From Planobispora longispora (GTDB lineage: Bacteria > Actinomycetota > Actinomycetes > Streptosporangiales > Streptosporangiaceae): a stretch of 64,000 bases of DNA. Below are positions 29,768 through 38,787 of the stretch, in pieces (position 1 is the stretch's first letter; every line of letters begins with the position of its first letter). A program made the position numbers and the translations under genes. The notes beneath the pieces are model-generated. The model did no database searches, had not been told where the DNA came from, and saw only the letters and a list, made by a program, of their open reading frames with translations. The stretch spans positions 1 through 64,000 of the forward strand of contig NZ_BOOH01000012.1 in the NCBI RefSeq assembly GCF_016863135.1, given 5' to 3'.

Positions 29768-30847
29768 ATGATTTATCCCATGAGAACACGACAGCTTGCG
29801 GACGCGACCGGCGCCGGGACCGCCGGCCTCGAGAACGTGATCGAGGTTGGCGGGCTCCGGCAGAAGTACGGTGACTTCGAGGCCGTGCGCGGCATCTCCT
29901 TCGCCGTCCCCCGGGGGGAGGTCTTCGCCCTGCTCGGCACGAACGGGGCCGGGAAGACCACCACGATGGAGGTCCTGGAGGGCTACGCGCCCGCCACCGA
30001 CGGCACCGTCCGGGTGCTCGGCCTCGACCCGATCCGGCAGCACCGCGAGCTGCGCCCCCGCGTGGGGATCATGCTGCAGGAGGGCGGCTTCCTCGGCGAC
30101 CTCACCGTGGCCGAGACCGTGGACCTGTGGAAGGGCATGAGCGAGGACGCCGGCCGCCCGGTGACCCTGTCCGGCAGCACCGAGCTGCCCGGCGGGTTCA
30201 CCCTCATGGGCACCCGGATCCGCCGGGTGGACCGCGCGACCATGGGCGCGCTGGAGCTGGTGGGCCTGGAGAAGAAGGCCCGCGTCAAGGTCAAGCAGCT
30301 CTCCGGCGGCCAGAAGCGCCGGCTCGACCTCGCGCTGGCGGTTCTGGGCTCGCCCGAGGTGCTCTTCCTGGACGAGCCGACCACCGGGATGGACCCCGAG
30401 GCGCGCCGTACCACCTGGAAGGTCGTGGAGAACCTGCGGGAGGCCGGCACCACCGTGCTGCTGACCACGCACTACCTGGAGGAGGCCGAGCGCCTGGCCG
30501 ACCGGCTGGCCATCATGCACGAGGGCCTGATCCACACCCACGGCACGGTCGACGAGGTGGTGGCCACCTCCGGAGACATGATCACCTTCCGGCTGCCCGG
30601 CACCTCCTGGACGTTCGGGGACCTGCCCGCGCTGGACGGCGTCGCCCCGGTGCTGACCTACTCCGGCGGCGGCACCGAGGTCGGCTACACGCTGACCGGC
30701 GCCGACACCGCGACCCGCGCGCACGCCGCCCTCCGGCCGCTGATGGCCTGGGCCGACACGCGCGGCGAGGCCCTGGAGCGCCTGGCCGTGCGCCGCGGGA
30801 CGTTGGAGGACGTCTTCATGCGGATCGTGGGGGAGGCCGGGCTGTGA
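29768..30847 (+). CDS. ABC transporter ATP-binding protein (drug/lipid exporter type)
   Basis: The 359-residue ATPase drives an ABC-2 exporter. It has Walker A GTNGAGKTTTME near residue 59, signature LSGGQKRRLDLA, Walker B VLFLDEPTTGMDP and switch His in LLTTHYLEEAE. About 25 extra residues (RPVTLSGSTELPGGFTLMG) lie between the Q-loop and the signature, unusual in this class. The C-terminal 80 residues are the DrrA-like regulatory domain. The ATG at 29768 has GGAGAAG about 10 bases upstream; an ATG four codons later is possible. It is first in an operon with a permease, histidine kinase and response regulator. Confidence 0.93.
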   Translation: MIYPMRTRQLADATGAGTAGLENVIEVGGLRQKYGDFEAVRGISFAVPRGEVFALLGTNGAGKTTTMEVLEGYAPATDGTVRVLGLDPIRQHRELRPRVGIMLQEGGFLGDLTVAETVDLWKGMSEDAGRPVTLSGSTELPGGFTLMGTRIRRVDRATMGALELVGLEKKARVKVKQLSGGQKRRLDLALAVLGSPEVLFLDEPTTGMDPEARRTTWKVVENLREAGTTVLLTTHYLEEAERLADRLAIMHEGLIHTHGTVDEVVATSGDMITFRLPGTSWTFGDLPALDGVAPVLTYSGGGTEVGYTLTGADTATRAHAALRPLMAWADTRGEALERLAVRRGTLEDVFMRIVGEAGL

Positions 30848-30927
30848 GGCACGACGGAACCGTGACAGTGAGCGGAGCGATCCGCGAGGACGAGCAGACC
30901 GCGCGGCGGACGAGGAGTGGTGGAGTG

Positions 30928-31722
30928 ATGAGGACCGACGTTCTGCACGCCGTGCGGCTGGCGCGGATCGACCTGACCCTGGTCGGCCGGAACACGACCG
31001 TGCTGTTCAACGTGCTGCTGATGCCGCTGCTGCTGGCCGCCGTCTACACCTCGTTCCCGACCGGGGACATCGCCGGGATCGACGGCGAGCTGTTCGTGCT
31101 GACCGGCGTGCCCGGGCTGATGCTGGCCTTCGCGGTCTTCATCAACCTGGTCAACGCCTTCACCGCCCGCCGCGAGGAACTGGTGCTCAAGCGGCTGCGC
31201 GGGGGCCAGCCGTCGGCGATGGCGGTCATGGCGGGCAGCGGGCTCAGCGCCCTGGCGCTCTTCCTCTTCCAGGTGCTGCTGCTGGGCGTCTGGGTCCACC
31301 GCGCCGAGGGCGTCCTGCCCGCCAACGTGCCGATGATCGTGATCGCCGCCGCCCTGGGGGTCGCGGTGTTCGGCCTGCTCGCGGCGGCCTTCTCCGGCCT
31401 GACGCCGAACGCCGAGATGGCGCAGATCACGGTGCTCCCGGTGCTGCTCGTCATGATGGTCGCCGCGCCGATCGCCTTCCCCGCCGAGGTGCTGCCCGGC
31501 CCGCTGGCCGTGATCTCGGGCCTGCTCCCGGTCACCCCGATCGTGGAGATGATGCGCACCGGCTTCCTCGGCGCGGACCACTTCACCGACGGCGGCGAGC
31601 AGCTGAACATGATCGAGCAGTGGGTGGCCGCGCTGCCCTCGATCGGGATCCTGCTCGCCTGGGTGGTCATCGGAGCGGTGCTGGCCCGGTGGCTGTTCCG
31701 GTGGGAGCCCCGGCACGGCTAA
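30928..31722 (+). CDS. ABC-2 type exporter permease
   Basis: The 264-residue membrane protein has six helices, starting with TVLFNVLLMPLLLAAVYTSF, and the ABC-2 coupling helix region FTARREELVLKRLRGGQPS that docks to the ATPase. AGGAGTGGTGGAG precedes the ATG at 30928. It partners the ATPase 80 bases upstream. The substrate is unknown; such exporters often remove membrane-active antibiotics or lipids. Confidence 0.9.
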   Translation: MRTDVLHAVRLARIDLTLVGRNTTVLFNVLLMPLLLAAVYTSFPTGDIAGIDGELFVLTGVPGLMLAFAVFINLVNAFTARREELVLKRLRGGQPSAMAVMAGSGLSALALFLFQVLLLGVWVHRAEGVLPANVPMIVIAAALGVAVFGLLAAAFSGLTPNAEMAQITVLPVLLVMMVAAPIAFPAEVLPGPLAVISGLLPVTPIVEMMRTGFLGADHFTDGGEQLNMIEQWVAALPSIGILLAWVVIGAVLARWLFRWEPRHG

Positions 31723-31733
31723 CGTGATCGCCG

Positions 31734-32978
31734 ATGTCGACAAACACTGACAAAAAGGGGACGGGGCGCATCCGGCGCCTCGTCCCCCCCGCCGTTCCCC
31801 GGCTGCCGCTGCGCCGCAAGAACCGCTCCCAGGTGGAGCGGTTGCGCCGGCTGACCTTCTGGATGCTGAGCATCGGCGTCTTCCTGCCGTGGGTCGGCTC
31901 CCTCGGCTGGTTCTCCCGGGCCACCGAGACGGATCCGATCCCCCTGATGGCCCTGGGGATCGCGGTGCTGATCCCGTTCAGCGTGCTCCAGCTGCGCATG
32001 GTCAGGGCCGCGATGGACGGCACCACCGCGAACCGGGAGACCGCCGTCTCGGGCGTGATCGCGCTGGTCGTGCTGGGGACCCAGGACGGGCACATCTGGT
32101 CCTGGGGGATGATCGCCCTGGCCTGGACGACGAGTGCGGCGCTGCTGCTGAGCCGGTCCGGCACCTTCGTCGCCACCCTCGGCGTGACCGCGGCGGGGCT
32201 GTACCTGCTCTGGCCGGGCGCCCCGGACTCCCCGGAGGCCCTGGCGCTCTACACGGACCAGGAGGGCTTCGGCACGGCGGTCGGCGGCTACGTCGGGATA
32301 TCCCTGGTGCTCCCGTGGGCGAACCGGTTCCAGCTCTGGTTCTGGGAGGTGGTCCGGGCGGCGGAGGCCGGCAAGGAGGCCAAGGCCCGGCTGGCGGTGA
32401 CCGAGGAGCGGCTGCGCTTCGCCCGCGACATGCACGACCTCGTCGGGCACAGCCTCTCCGCGATCGCGCTCAAGAGCGAGGTGGCCGTCAAGCTCGCCCG
32501 GGCCGACGCGGAGCGGGCCGCCGCCGAGATGGAGGAGGTCCGCGGACTGGCCAGGGAGGCGCTGAAGGAGATCCGCACGGCGGTGCGCGGCTACCGGACG
32601 GTCGACCTCGACGCCGAGCTGCGCAGCATGACGGCGGTGCTGGAGGCGGCCGGGATCCGCTGCACGCTCCAGACCCCGCAGGAGGAGGTCCCCGAGGAGC
32701 TGGCCACGCTGCTGGCCTGGGTGGTCCGCGAGGGCACCACCAACGTGCTGCGGCACAGCGCGGCGACGCGCTGCCGCATCTCCATCGCCTTCCAGGACGG
32801 TGCGGCGGTGCTGGAGATGGTCAACGACGGGACGAGGGAAATGGACGGCCGGGGCGGCACGGGCCTGGCCGGGATGGCGGAGCGGGTGGCCGCCTCGGGC
32901 GGTTCGGTGACCGCCGGGGCGGACCGCTCCGGGGAGTTCAGGTTGCGGGCGACGGTCCCGCTGGAGGAGATTCGATGA
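31734..32978 (+). CDS. Sensor histidine kinase, NarL/DesK (HisKA_3) class
   Basis: The 414-residue kinase has five or six N-terminal membrane helices (residues about 40-200) with almost no extracytoplasmic domain, so it probably senses within the membrane. The phospho-accepting His is in RFARDMHDLVGHSLSAIALKSEV. The HATPase end reads WVVREGTTNVLRHS and GTGLAGMAERVAASGGSV. It begins 11 bases after the permease stop and overlaps the regulator start (ATGA). Intramembrane sensors linked to ABC exporters often respond to cell-envelope stress or drugs. Confidence 0.93.
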   Translation: MSTNTDKKGTGRIRRLVPPAVPRLPLRRKNRSQVERLRRLTFWMLSIGVFLPWVGSLGWFSRATETDPIPLMALGIAVLIPFSVLQLRMVRAAMDGTTANRETAVSGVIALVVLGTQDGHIWSWGMIALAWTTSAALLLSRSGTFVATLGVTAAGLYLLWPGAPDSPEALALYTDQEGFGTAVGGYVGISLVLPWANRFQLWFWEVVRAAEAGKEAKARLAVTEERLRFARDMHDLVGHSLSAIALKSEVAVKLARADAERAAAEMEEVRGLAREALKEIRTAVRGYRTVDLDAELRSMTAVLEAAGIRCTLQTPQEEVPEELATLLAWVVREGTTNVLRHSAATRCRISIAFQDGAAVLEMVNDGTREMDGRGGTGLAGMAERVAASGGSVTAGADRSGEFRLRATVPLEEIR

Positions 32979-33568
32979 TCCGGGTCCTGCTGGCCGACGA
33001 CGAGCACCTGATCCGCGGGGCGATCGCCACGCTGCTCGGGCTGGAGCCGGACATCGAGGTCGTGGCCCAGGTCGCCCGGGGCGACCTGGTGGCGCAGGCC
33101 GTACGGGAGCACGGGCCCGACGTGATCGTGCTGGACATCGAGATGCCGGGCATGGACGGCCTGAGCGTGGCGGAGGCGCTGCCCGGGCACGCGGTGCTGA
33201 TGCTGACCAGCTTCGGGCGGCCCGGATACCTGCGGCGGGCGCTGGCGGCCGGGGTGCGCGGCTTCGTCCCCAAGGACGCCTCCTCGGACGAGCTGGCGAC
33301 CGCGATCCGCAGGGTCCACGCGGGCGGGCGCTACCTCGACCCGGAGATGGCGGCCTCGGCGATGATGGCGGGGGAGAGCCCGCTGACCGACCGGGAACGG
33401 GACGCGCTGGCCCAGGCGGCCCGGGGCGCGTCGGTGGGAGAGATCGCCAAATCGCTCCACCTCACCGAGGGCACCGTCCGGAACTACCTGTCCAGTGCGA
33501 TCACCAAGCTGGGGGCCAGCAACCGGATCACGGCCATCCGGGCCGCCCAGGAGAAGGGCTGGCTGTGA
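32975..33568 (+). CDS. Response regulator, NarL/DesR class
   Basis: The 197-residue regulator has an N-terminal receiver with the phosphorylation site D in VIVLDIEMPGMDG and the switch Lys in GFVPKDASSDEL. The C-terminal LuxR helix-turn-helix reads LTDRERDALAQAARGASVGEIAKSLHLTEGTVRNYLSSAITKL (abridged). The ATG overlaps the kinase stop by four bases, fixing the pair. Its likely target is the operon's own palindrome at 29683-29700. Confidence 0.94.
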   Translation: MIRVLLADDEHLIRGAIATLLGLEPDIEVVAQVARGDLVAQAVREHGPDVIVLDIEMPGMDGLSVAEALPGHAVLMLTSFGRPGYLRRALAAGVRGFVPKDASSDELATAIRRVHAGGRYLDPEMAASAMMAGESPLTDRERDALAQAARGASVGEIAKSLHLTEGTVRNYLSSAITKLGASNRITAIRAAQEKGWL

Positions 33569-33581
33569 CCCGCCGGGCCGG

Positions 33582-34187
33582 TCAGCTCCCCAGCGACCGC
33601 CGATAGATGTGCACGGCGGCCTTGACCACCTGATCGACCGAGGGCGGGTCGTCGGCCAGCACCCACTCGATGAGCAGCTCCTGCAGGGCGCCGATCATGC
33701 CGAGCACGAGCAGGTGCGGGTCGGCCCCGTCGGTGTCGGGAGCCTCGATCAGGTTGGTCTCGATGATCTGGGTGAAGCCCGCCACGGCCGCCTGCCGGGA
33801 GGAGATCAGGCAGTCGCCGGCCCGCCGTACCTCCAGATGGAGGATCCGGGCCCGGCGTGGCTCCTCGGTGACGAACTGGATGTACGCGGCGACACCTGCC
33901 TCGATCCGGCCGAGCAGGGTGTTCGGGGCCTGCTCGACGGCCTTGGAGACCACGGCGAGGTTGTCGCGCACGCACTTGTCGTACACCACCCGCATCAGCT
34001 CCTCGCGCCCGGTGAAACACTCGTAGAACGCGCGGTTGGAGATGCGGGCGGCGGCGCACAACTTCTCGATCGTGGTGTCCGGGAACCCCAGGTCCGCGTA
34101 GAGGGCGTACGCCGCGGAGACGAGCCGCTCGCGGCGCTCCTGCAAACGCTCCTCCGCTGACATTCCCCGGTAAGAACGGCCGCTCAT
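33582..34187 (-). CDS. TetR-family transcriptional regulator
   Basis: The 201-residue repressor has an N-terminal helix-turn-helix (RERLVSAAYALYADLGFPDTTIEKLCAAARISNRAFYECF, abridged) and a helical ligand domain. The ATG at 34187 is chosen since GAGGAG lies 5 bases before it; the frame extends upstream without support. It lies downstream of, and on the same strand as, the aldehyde dehydrogenase, but a promoter-like palindrome separates them. The start codon and ribosome site lie within that palindrome, suggesting self-repression. The ligand is unknown. Confidence 0.9.
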   Translation of the reverse strand: MSGRSYRGMSAEERLQERRERLVSAAYALYADLGFPDTTIEKLCAAARISNRAFYECFTGREELMRVVYDKCVRDNLAVVSKAVEQAPNTLLGRIEAGVAAYIQFVTEEPRRARILHLEVRRAGDCLISSRQAAVAGFTQIIETNLIEAPDTDGADPHLLVLGMIGALQELLIEWVLADDPPSVDQVVKAAVHIYRRSLGS

Positions 34188-34219
34188 GTCAACTCCTCGC
34201 CGAGGGGAAGGAGTTGACA
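34187..34219. promoter_or_regulatory. Inverted repeat over the tetR ribosome site and start
   Basis: Arms TGTCAACTCCT (34187-34197) and AGGAGTTGACA (34209-34219) are exact complements separated by 11 bases. The left arm covers the first base of the start codon and the ribosome site. It can work as a DNA operator (TetR self-control) or as an RNA hairpin hiding the ribosome site. Confidence 0.6.
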
Positions 34220-34310
34220 AACAATCTCTCTATCACTTCCACTCCATGATCCTGCTACCTGGAACCCCCCATTATGGGCGCAAGATCCTTTTTGTGGAAG
34301 AGTAAAGAGG

Positions 34311-35795
34311 TTATCGCCTGCGTCGGCCGTGCAAGAAGCTCACAAGCTTGACCAGACGGTCAAGTTCGGCTTGCCCGCGAGTGAAGGAAGTGAGGTTCAT
34401 TCCGGGGAGCGCGAAGCGCTGCCGGGACACGCCCTTGGGCCGGGCGAACTCCCGCAGGCCGTCCGCGCCGTGGATCCGGCCGAAGCCGGAGTCGCCCAGG
34501 CCGCCGAAGGGCAGCGCGGGGATGGAGGCGAAGGAGATGACCGAGTTGATCGCCGTCATCCCGGTGCGCATGCGCCGGGCCAGGTCCATGGCCCGCCGCC
34601 GGTCCCCGGAGAAGACGGTGCCGGCCAGGCCGTAGGCGCTGGCGTTCGCCCGCTCCAGCGCCTCCTCCGCGTCGGCGACCCGCTTGACCGTCACGGTCGG
34701 GCCGAACGTCTCCTCGCGGATGGCGGGGGAATCTTCGGGGACGTCCTCCACGATCACCGGGTCGACGTACGGCGGGCGGACCGACTCCGGCCCGCCGAGG
34801 ACGGCCTTGCCGTTCGCCACTGCCGCGTCGATGTGCCGCCGGATGACGTCGATCTGCTGGGGCATGGTGATCGGGCCGTAGTCCTCACCCGCCCGCACCT
34901 TCTCCGCCCGCCCGGTCAGCTCGCGCATGAAGTCGTCGTAGACCGCGTCCACCACGTAGACCCGCTCCACGCCGACGCAGGTCTGACCGGCGTTGGACAT
35001 CGCGCCCCACAGCGCGGCGTCCGCCGCCGCCGGGAGGTCCGCGTCGACGTCCACGATCAGGGCGTCCTTGCCGCCGCACTCGGCGACCATCGGGGTCAGG
35101 TTCTCCGCGCAGGCCGCCATCACCCGCTTGGCGGTGGCCGTCGACCCGGTGAACGCGATCTTCTTCACCCCGGGGTCCGCCGCCAGCGCCGCGCCCGTCT
35201 CGCCCAGGCCGGTCACCGTGCGGAACACCGGGTGCTCGGGCACGGACTCGGCGAACAGCTCGGCCAGCAGCGCGCCCACGCCCGGCGTCAGCTCGCTCGG
35301 CTTGAAGACCACCGCGTTCCCCGCGGCCAGCGCGTAGGCGATCGAGCCCATCGGGGTGAACATCGGGTAGTTCCACGGGCCGATCACCCCGACGACGCCC
35401 AGCGGCAGGTACTCCAGCGTGGCGGCGATGTTGAGGCCGACCATCCCGGGGGAGACCCGCCGGGGACCGAGGACCTTGCGCGCGTTGCGGGCGGCCCAGT
35501 CGAGGTGGGTGATGGTCAGGATCACCTCGAGGGTGGCGTCGGCCTTCGGCTTGCCCGTCTCCTCGTGGATCATCGTGACGATCCTGGCGATGTCCCGGGT
35601 GATGACCGCCTTGTAGTCGAGGAGACGTCGCCTGCGCTCGTCCCAGCCCAGCCCGGCCCACCACTCCGCGGCGGGCCCGGCCGCGGCCACCGCGGCGCGC
35701 ACGGCCGCCGCGTCGTGGACCGGGTGGGTGCCGACGACGGCGCCGGTCACCGGGTTGAGTGAGTCGAAAGTTCGCTGCTCGGTCGCCGTGGACAT
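34311..35795 (-). CDS. Aldehyde dehydrogenase, succinate-semialdehyde dehydrogenase-like
   Basis: It oxidises an aldehyde with NAD(P)+. The 494-residue protein has the cofactor and active-site motifs GPWNYPMFTP, FTGSTATAKRVMA, the general base Glu in VAECGGKDALIV, and the nucleophile Cys in SNAGQTCVGVERVYV. The ECGGKDALIV form and the basic C-terminal helix (DRLVKLVSFLHGRRRR) resemble mycobacterial GabD2-type enzymes; the natural substrate is uncertain. AGGAGGG lies 6 bases before the ATG at 35795. It may be controlled by the TetR protein encoded next to it. Confidence 0.88.
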   Translation of the reverse strand: MSTATEQRTFDSLNPVTGAVVGTHPVHDAAAVRAAVAAAGPAAEWWAGLGWDERRRRLLDYKAVITRDIARIVTMIHEETGKPKADATLEVILTITHLDWAARNARKVLGPRRVSPGMVGLNIAATLEYLPLGVVGVIGPWNYPMFTPMGSIAYALAAGNAVVFKPSELTPGVGALLAELFAESVPEHPVFRTVTGLGETGAALAADPGVKKIAFTGSTATAKRVMAACAENLTPMVAECGGKDALIVDVDADLPAAADAALWGAMSNAGQTCVGVERVYVVDAVYDDFMRELTGRAEKVRAGEDYGPITMPQQIDVIRRHIDAAVANGKAVLGGPESVRPPYVDPVIVEDVPEDSPAIREETFGPTVTVKRVADAEEALERANASAYGLAGTVFSGDRRRAMDLARRMRTGMTAINSVISFASIPALPFGGLGDSGFGRIHGADGLREFARPKGVSRQRFALPGMNLTSFTRGQAELDRLVKLVSFLHGRRRR

Positions 35796-35874
35796 CGCGG
35801 GCCCTCCTGCTGTCGCGTCACGGGTGCCCGGAGACGAGCCGGACGGGCGGGCTCCGAACGGGCACGGTGCGCCC

Positions 35875-35903
35875 ACGATAGACCGCGCCCGCCGCGAGGT
35901 AAA
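35875..35903 (-). promoter_or_regulatory. Promoter of the aldehyde dehydrogenase gene
   Basis: On the minus strand TTTACC (35898-35903) and TATCGT (35875-35880) are exactly 17 bases apart, giving a leader of roughly 70 bases. Confidence 0.55.
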
Positions 35904-35910
35904 CCATCAC

Positions 35911-36534
35911 TTACAACAGCAGGAGACCCCGGTCCATGGCGGTGGTGACCGCCGCGGTGCGGTCGGAGACGCCGAGCTTGCCGAAGACGCGCAGCAGATG
36001 GGTCTTGACCGTGGTCTCGCTGATGAACAGCTCCTTGCCGATCTCGGCGTTGGTCAGCCCCCGGGCGACCAGGGAGAGCACCTCCTTCTCGCGCCGGGAC
36101 AACGACTCGGCCGCGGGCGCCCGCATCCGGGCGACCAGCCGGGTCGCCACCGACGGCGACAGCACCGTCTCGCCCCGCGCGGCCGAGACGATCGCGGCCA
36201 GCAGGTCCGCCCGGGAGGTGTCCTTGAGCAGGTATCCGGCGGCCCCGGCCTCGACCGCGCGCACGATGTCCTGGTCCGTCTCGTAGGTGGTCAGCACGAT
36301 CACCCGGCTCTCCGGTCGGTCCGCCAGGATGCGCGAGATCGCGCTCACCCCGTCGCCGCCCGGCATGCGCAGGTCCATCAGGATCACATCCGGCGTGAAC
36401 TCGCGCGCCCGCACGACCGCCTCGTCCCCCGAGGCGGCCTCCCCGGCCACGACGACCCGCGGATCGGACTCCAGCATCCCGCGCAGTCCCTCGCGCACCA
36501 CCGGGTGGTCATCGACGATCAATAGACGCAGCAA
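35911..36534 (-). CDS. Response regulator, NarL/LuxR class
   Basis: The 207-residue regulator has its receiver Asp in VILMDLRMPGGDG, switch Lys in GYLLKDTSRADLL, and LuxR DNA-binding domain LSRREKEVLSLVARGLTNAEIGKELFISETTVKTHL (abridged). The start is probably the TTG at 36534, three bases after the kinase stop, with GGGAG at the end of the kinase gene as ribosome site; the ATG in between is in another frame. It is last in a four-gene ABC/two-component operon. Confidence 0.92.
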   Translation of the reverse strand: MLRLLIVDDHPVVREGLRGMLESDPRVVVAGEAASGDEAVVRAREFTPDVILMDLRMPGGDGVSAISRILADRPESRVIVLTTYETDQDIVRAVEAGAAGYLLKDTSRADLLAAIVSAARGETVLSPSVATRLVARMRAPAAESLSRREKEVLSLVARGLTNAEIGKELFISETTVKTHLLRVFGKLGVSDRTAAVTTAMDRGLLLL

Positions 36535-36537
36535 CGG

Positions 36538-37965
36538 TCATGCTCCCTGGTCGGCGGTGACGGCGGGCGCGGAGGCGGCGTCCCCGCCGGGCGGGTGCGG
36601 CCCGGTCGCCGGAGCCGCTCCCGTGGACGCGTCCGGGGCGGCGGTCGCGGGGGCGGCGTCCGGCCGGGACCCGGCGGAACCGGTGGGGACGGTGATCTCC
36701 AGGACGACCCCCCCGCCGGGCGCGCCGGTCAGGGTGAGGGACCCGCCCACCTGCTCGACGCGGGCGCGCATGCCCCGCAGGCCGTACCCCTCCCCGCTCC
36801 CGCCGGAGGCCCGGCGGTCGAGGCCGCGCCCGTCGTCGCGGATCTCCAGGGTCACCGCGTCGGCGTCGTAGGCGGCCGCGACCTCGACCAGGCTCGCCGC
36901 CGCGTGCTTGCGCACGTTGGCCAGGGCCTCCTGGACGGCGCGGATGAGCACCACCTCGACGGGCGGCGGCAGCGGCCGCGACGTCCCCCGGACGGAGACG
37001 GCCGCCGAGATCCCCGTCTCCTCGCCCAGCCTGGCGACGAGCCTGCGGAGCGCCTCGTCGAAGCTGGAGCCGTCCAGCGGGGCGGGGCTGAGCGCCGCCA
37101 CCAGCGCGCGGGCCTCGGCCAGGTTCTCCCGCGCGGTCTGCACGGCCAGCGCCAGGTGACGGGCCGGGTCCGGCCGTGCCTCGGCGGCCTGGATCAGCAT
37201 GATGATGCTGGTGAACCCCTGCGCCAGGGTGTCGTGGATCTCCCCGGCCAGGCGCTCCCGCTCGGCGAGCGCCCCCCGCTCGGCCGAGAGCCTGGCCACC
37301 TCGGCCCGCTGGGCCTCCAGCTCCGCGATGAGCGCGGCCCGCTCCTCGCTCTGTTCCATGATCCGCTCCATCCAGACGCCGAAGACGGCGGCGAAGAAGA
37401 TCGTGATCGTGGTGACGGTCAGGAAGTTGAACGTCCCCTCCCAGCCGTCGGTGGACAGCAGGAAACGCAGGGCCGGGCCGAGGTTGAGCAGGACGACCAC
37501 CCCGACGGCCGGCCTGGCCCGCAGGACCATGAAGCACTGCGGGCAGAGCCCGAACAGCGCGAACGTCCCCGACGGGGCCAGCAGCGCGGCCGGAGTGAAC
37601 AGCACGGCGATCAGGACGATGTAGACGATCCCGCGCCGCCGGTCGTCGTTCATGATCGCCGAGCGGCCGATGAGCAGGTAGACCGGGAAGATCGCGGCCA
37701 TGAGGCCGGCGGCGAGCGGCTCCGCCCAGCCGCTCCAGTCTTCCAGCGTGATGAACACGGCGGGCAGGAGCGTCGAGGCGGCGAGCAGCAGCTCCCAGCC
37801 GAACAGGGACGACTCCCAGACGTTCGGGCCGGCCGGGTCGGCCGGCCGACCCGGCCGCAGCAGCGGGACGGCGGACCGCGGGGCGCGCCCGCGCGGGGCG
37901 GGCGGCCCGTCCGGACCGGTCGCTAGCCGTCGCTCCGGCTCTTCCAGCGGAAGGTCGTCAGGCAC
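36538..37965 (-). CDS. Sensor histidine kinase, HisKA_3 class
   Basis: About 475 residues, with five or six membrane helices between residues 45 and 200. The phospho-accepting His is in ERLAGEIHDTLAQGFTSIIMLIQ, the ATPase motifs are VQEALANVRKHA and GYGLRGMRARVEQVGG, and an Ala/Pro-rich tail of about 45 residues follows. A GLCPQCFMV segment (two Cys) lies in a membrane loop. The GTG at 37965 is chosen since GGAGGA lies 8 bases upstream; a GTG at 37989 is possible. Either way it overlaps the permease gene by over 40 bases. Confidence 0.88.
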   Translation of the reverse strand: MPDDLPLEEPERRLATGPDGPPAPRGRAPRSAVPLLRPGRPADPAGPNVWESSLFGWELLLAASTLLPAVFITLEDWSGWAEPLAAGLMAAIFPVYLLIGRSAIMNDDRRRGIVYIVLIAVLFTPAALLAPSGTFALFGLCPQCFMVLRARPAVGVVVLLNLGPALRFLLSTDGWEGTFNFLTVTTITIFFAAVFGVWMERIMEQSEERAALIAELEAQRAEVARLSAERGALAERERLAGEIHDTLAQGFTSIIMLIQAAEARPDPARHLALAVQTARENLAEARALVAALSPAPLDGSSFDEALRRLVARLGEETGISAAVSVRGTSRPLPPPVEVVLIRAVQEALANVRKHAAASLVEVAAAYDADAVTLEIRDDGRGLDRRASGGSGEGYGLRGMRARVEQVGGSLTLTGAPGGGVVLEITVPTGSAGSRPDAAPATAAPDASTGAAPATGPHPPGGDAASAPAVTADQGA

Positions 37966-38771
37966 AGCACCAGTCCTCCGATGACCCACGCGCCCAGGAC
38001 CAGCGCGACACGGCCGAGTTCGTACGAGTTCGCCGGCTCAAGTGTGACACCGCCCTCTCCCAGGAAGACGGCGCGGAACCCCTGGCACATCCACTTCAGG
38101 GGGAAGATCGCCGCGATCTGGGTCAGCCACTCGGGCAGCTCCCTGACCGGGATGAACACCCCCGAGATGAACTGCAGCACCACGAACGGCATCGCGATGA
38201 CCGCGCTGGCGCTCTTCCCCGAGCGCGGAAGGCTGCTGACCGCGATGCCGAGCAGGGACGATCCGAGCACGCCGAGCACGAACACCCAGGCGAAGGTCAG
38301 CCAGTCGGAGACGGCCGAGGGCAGGTCCAGGTCGAACAGCGCCACCCCGATGGCCAGCAGGATCGCGACCTGGACGGAGGAGATGAACAGGGTGTTGAGC
38401 GCCTTGCCCGTGAAGTAGGCGACGGGCGGCAGCGGGGTGCCGGCCAGCCGCCTGAGCGTGCCGTCGTCCCGGTCCATCGCGATGCCGATGCCGAGGTTCT
38501 GGAAGCCCGTCATGGTCGCCGAGCCGATCAGCCCGGCCACGTACAGCTGGGAGACGGTCAGGCCGGTGCCCTCCAGGCCGTCCGAGAAGATCGACCCGAA
38601 GATCGCCAGCAGGATGATCGGGAAGGAGAAGGTGAAGATCACCGCGTCTCGCTGCCGGAAGAACATGCGGGTCTCGGCGGCCGCCCGCGAGAGTCCCAGC
38701 TTGAGCGTGGAGGGCATCGCCGGGGAGGCCGCGGGAACGGAGACGGGCGGGGTGGTCGTGATCTGGGTCAT
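37923..38771 (-). CDS. ABC-2 type exporter permease
   Basis: The 282-residue protein has six membrane helices. The N-terminal amphipathic region (SRAAAETRMFFRQRDAVIFTFSFPIILLAIF, abridged) and the coupling segment AMDRDDGTLRRLAGTPLPP are typical of DrrB/YadH-like exporters. It starts 16 bases after the ATPase stop, and its 3' end overlaps the kinase gene. The substrate is unknown. Confidence 0.92.
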   Translation of the reverse strand: MTQITTTPPVSVPAASPAMPSTLKLGLSRAAAETRMFFRQRDAVIFTFSFPIILLAIFGSIFSDGLEGTGLTVSQLYVAGLIGSATMTGFQNLGIGIAMDRDDGTLRRLAGTPLPPVAYFTGKALNTLFISSVQVAILLAIGVALFDLDLPSAVSDWLTFAWVFVLGVLGSSLLGIAVSSLPRSGKSASAVIAMPFVVLQFISGVFIPVRELPEWLTQIAAIFPLKWMCQGFRAVFLGEGGVTLEPANSYELGRVALVLGAWVIGGLVLCLTTFRWKSRSDG

Positions 38772-38787
38772 GGATACCGGTCCTCGG

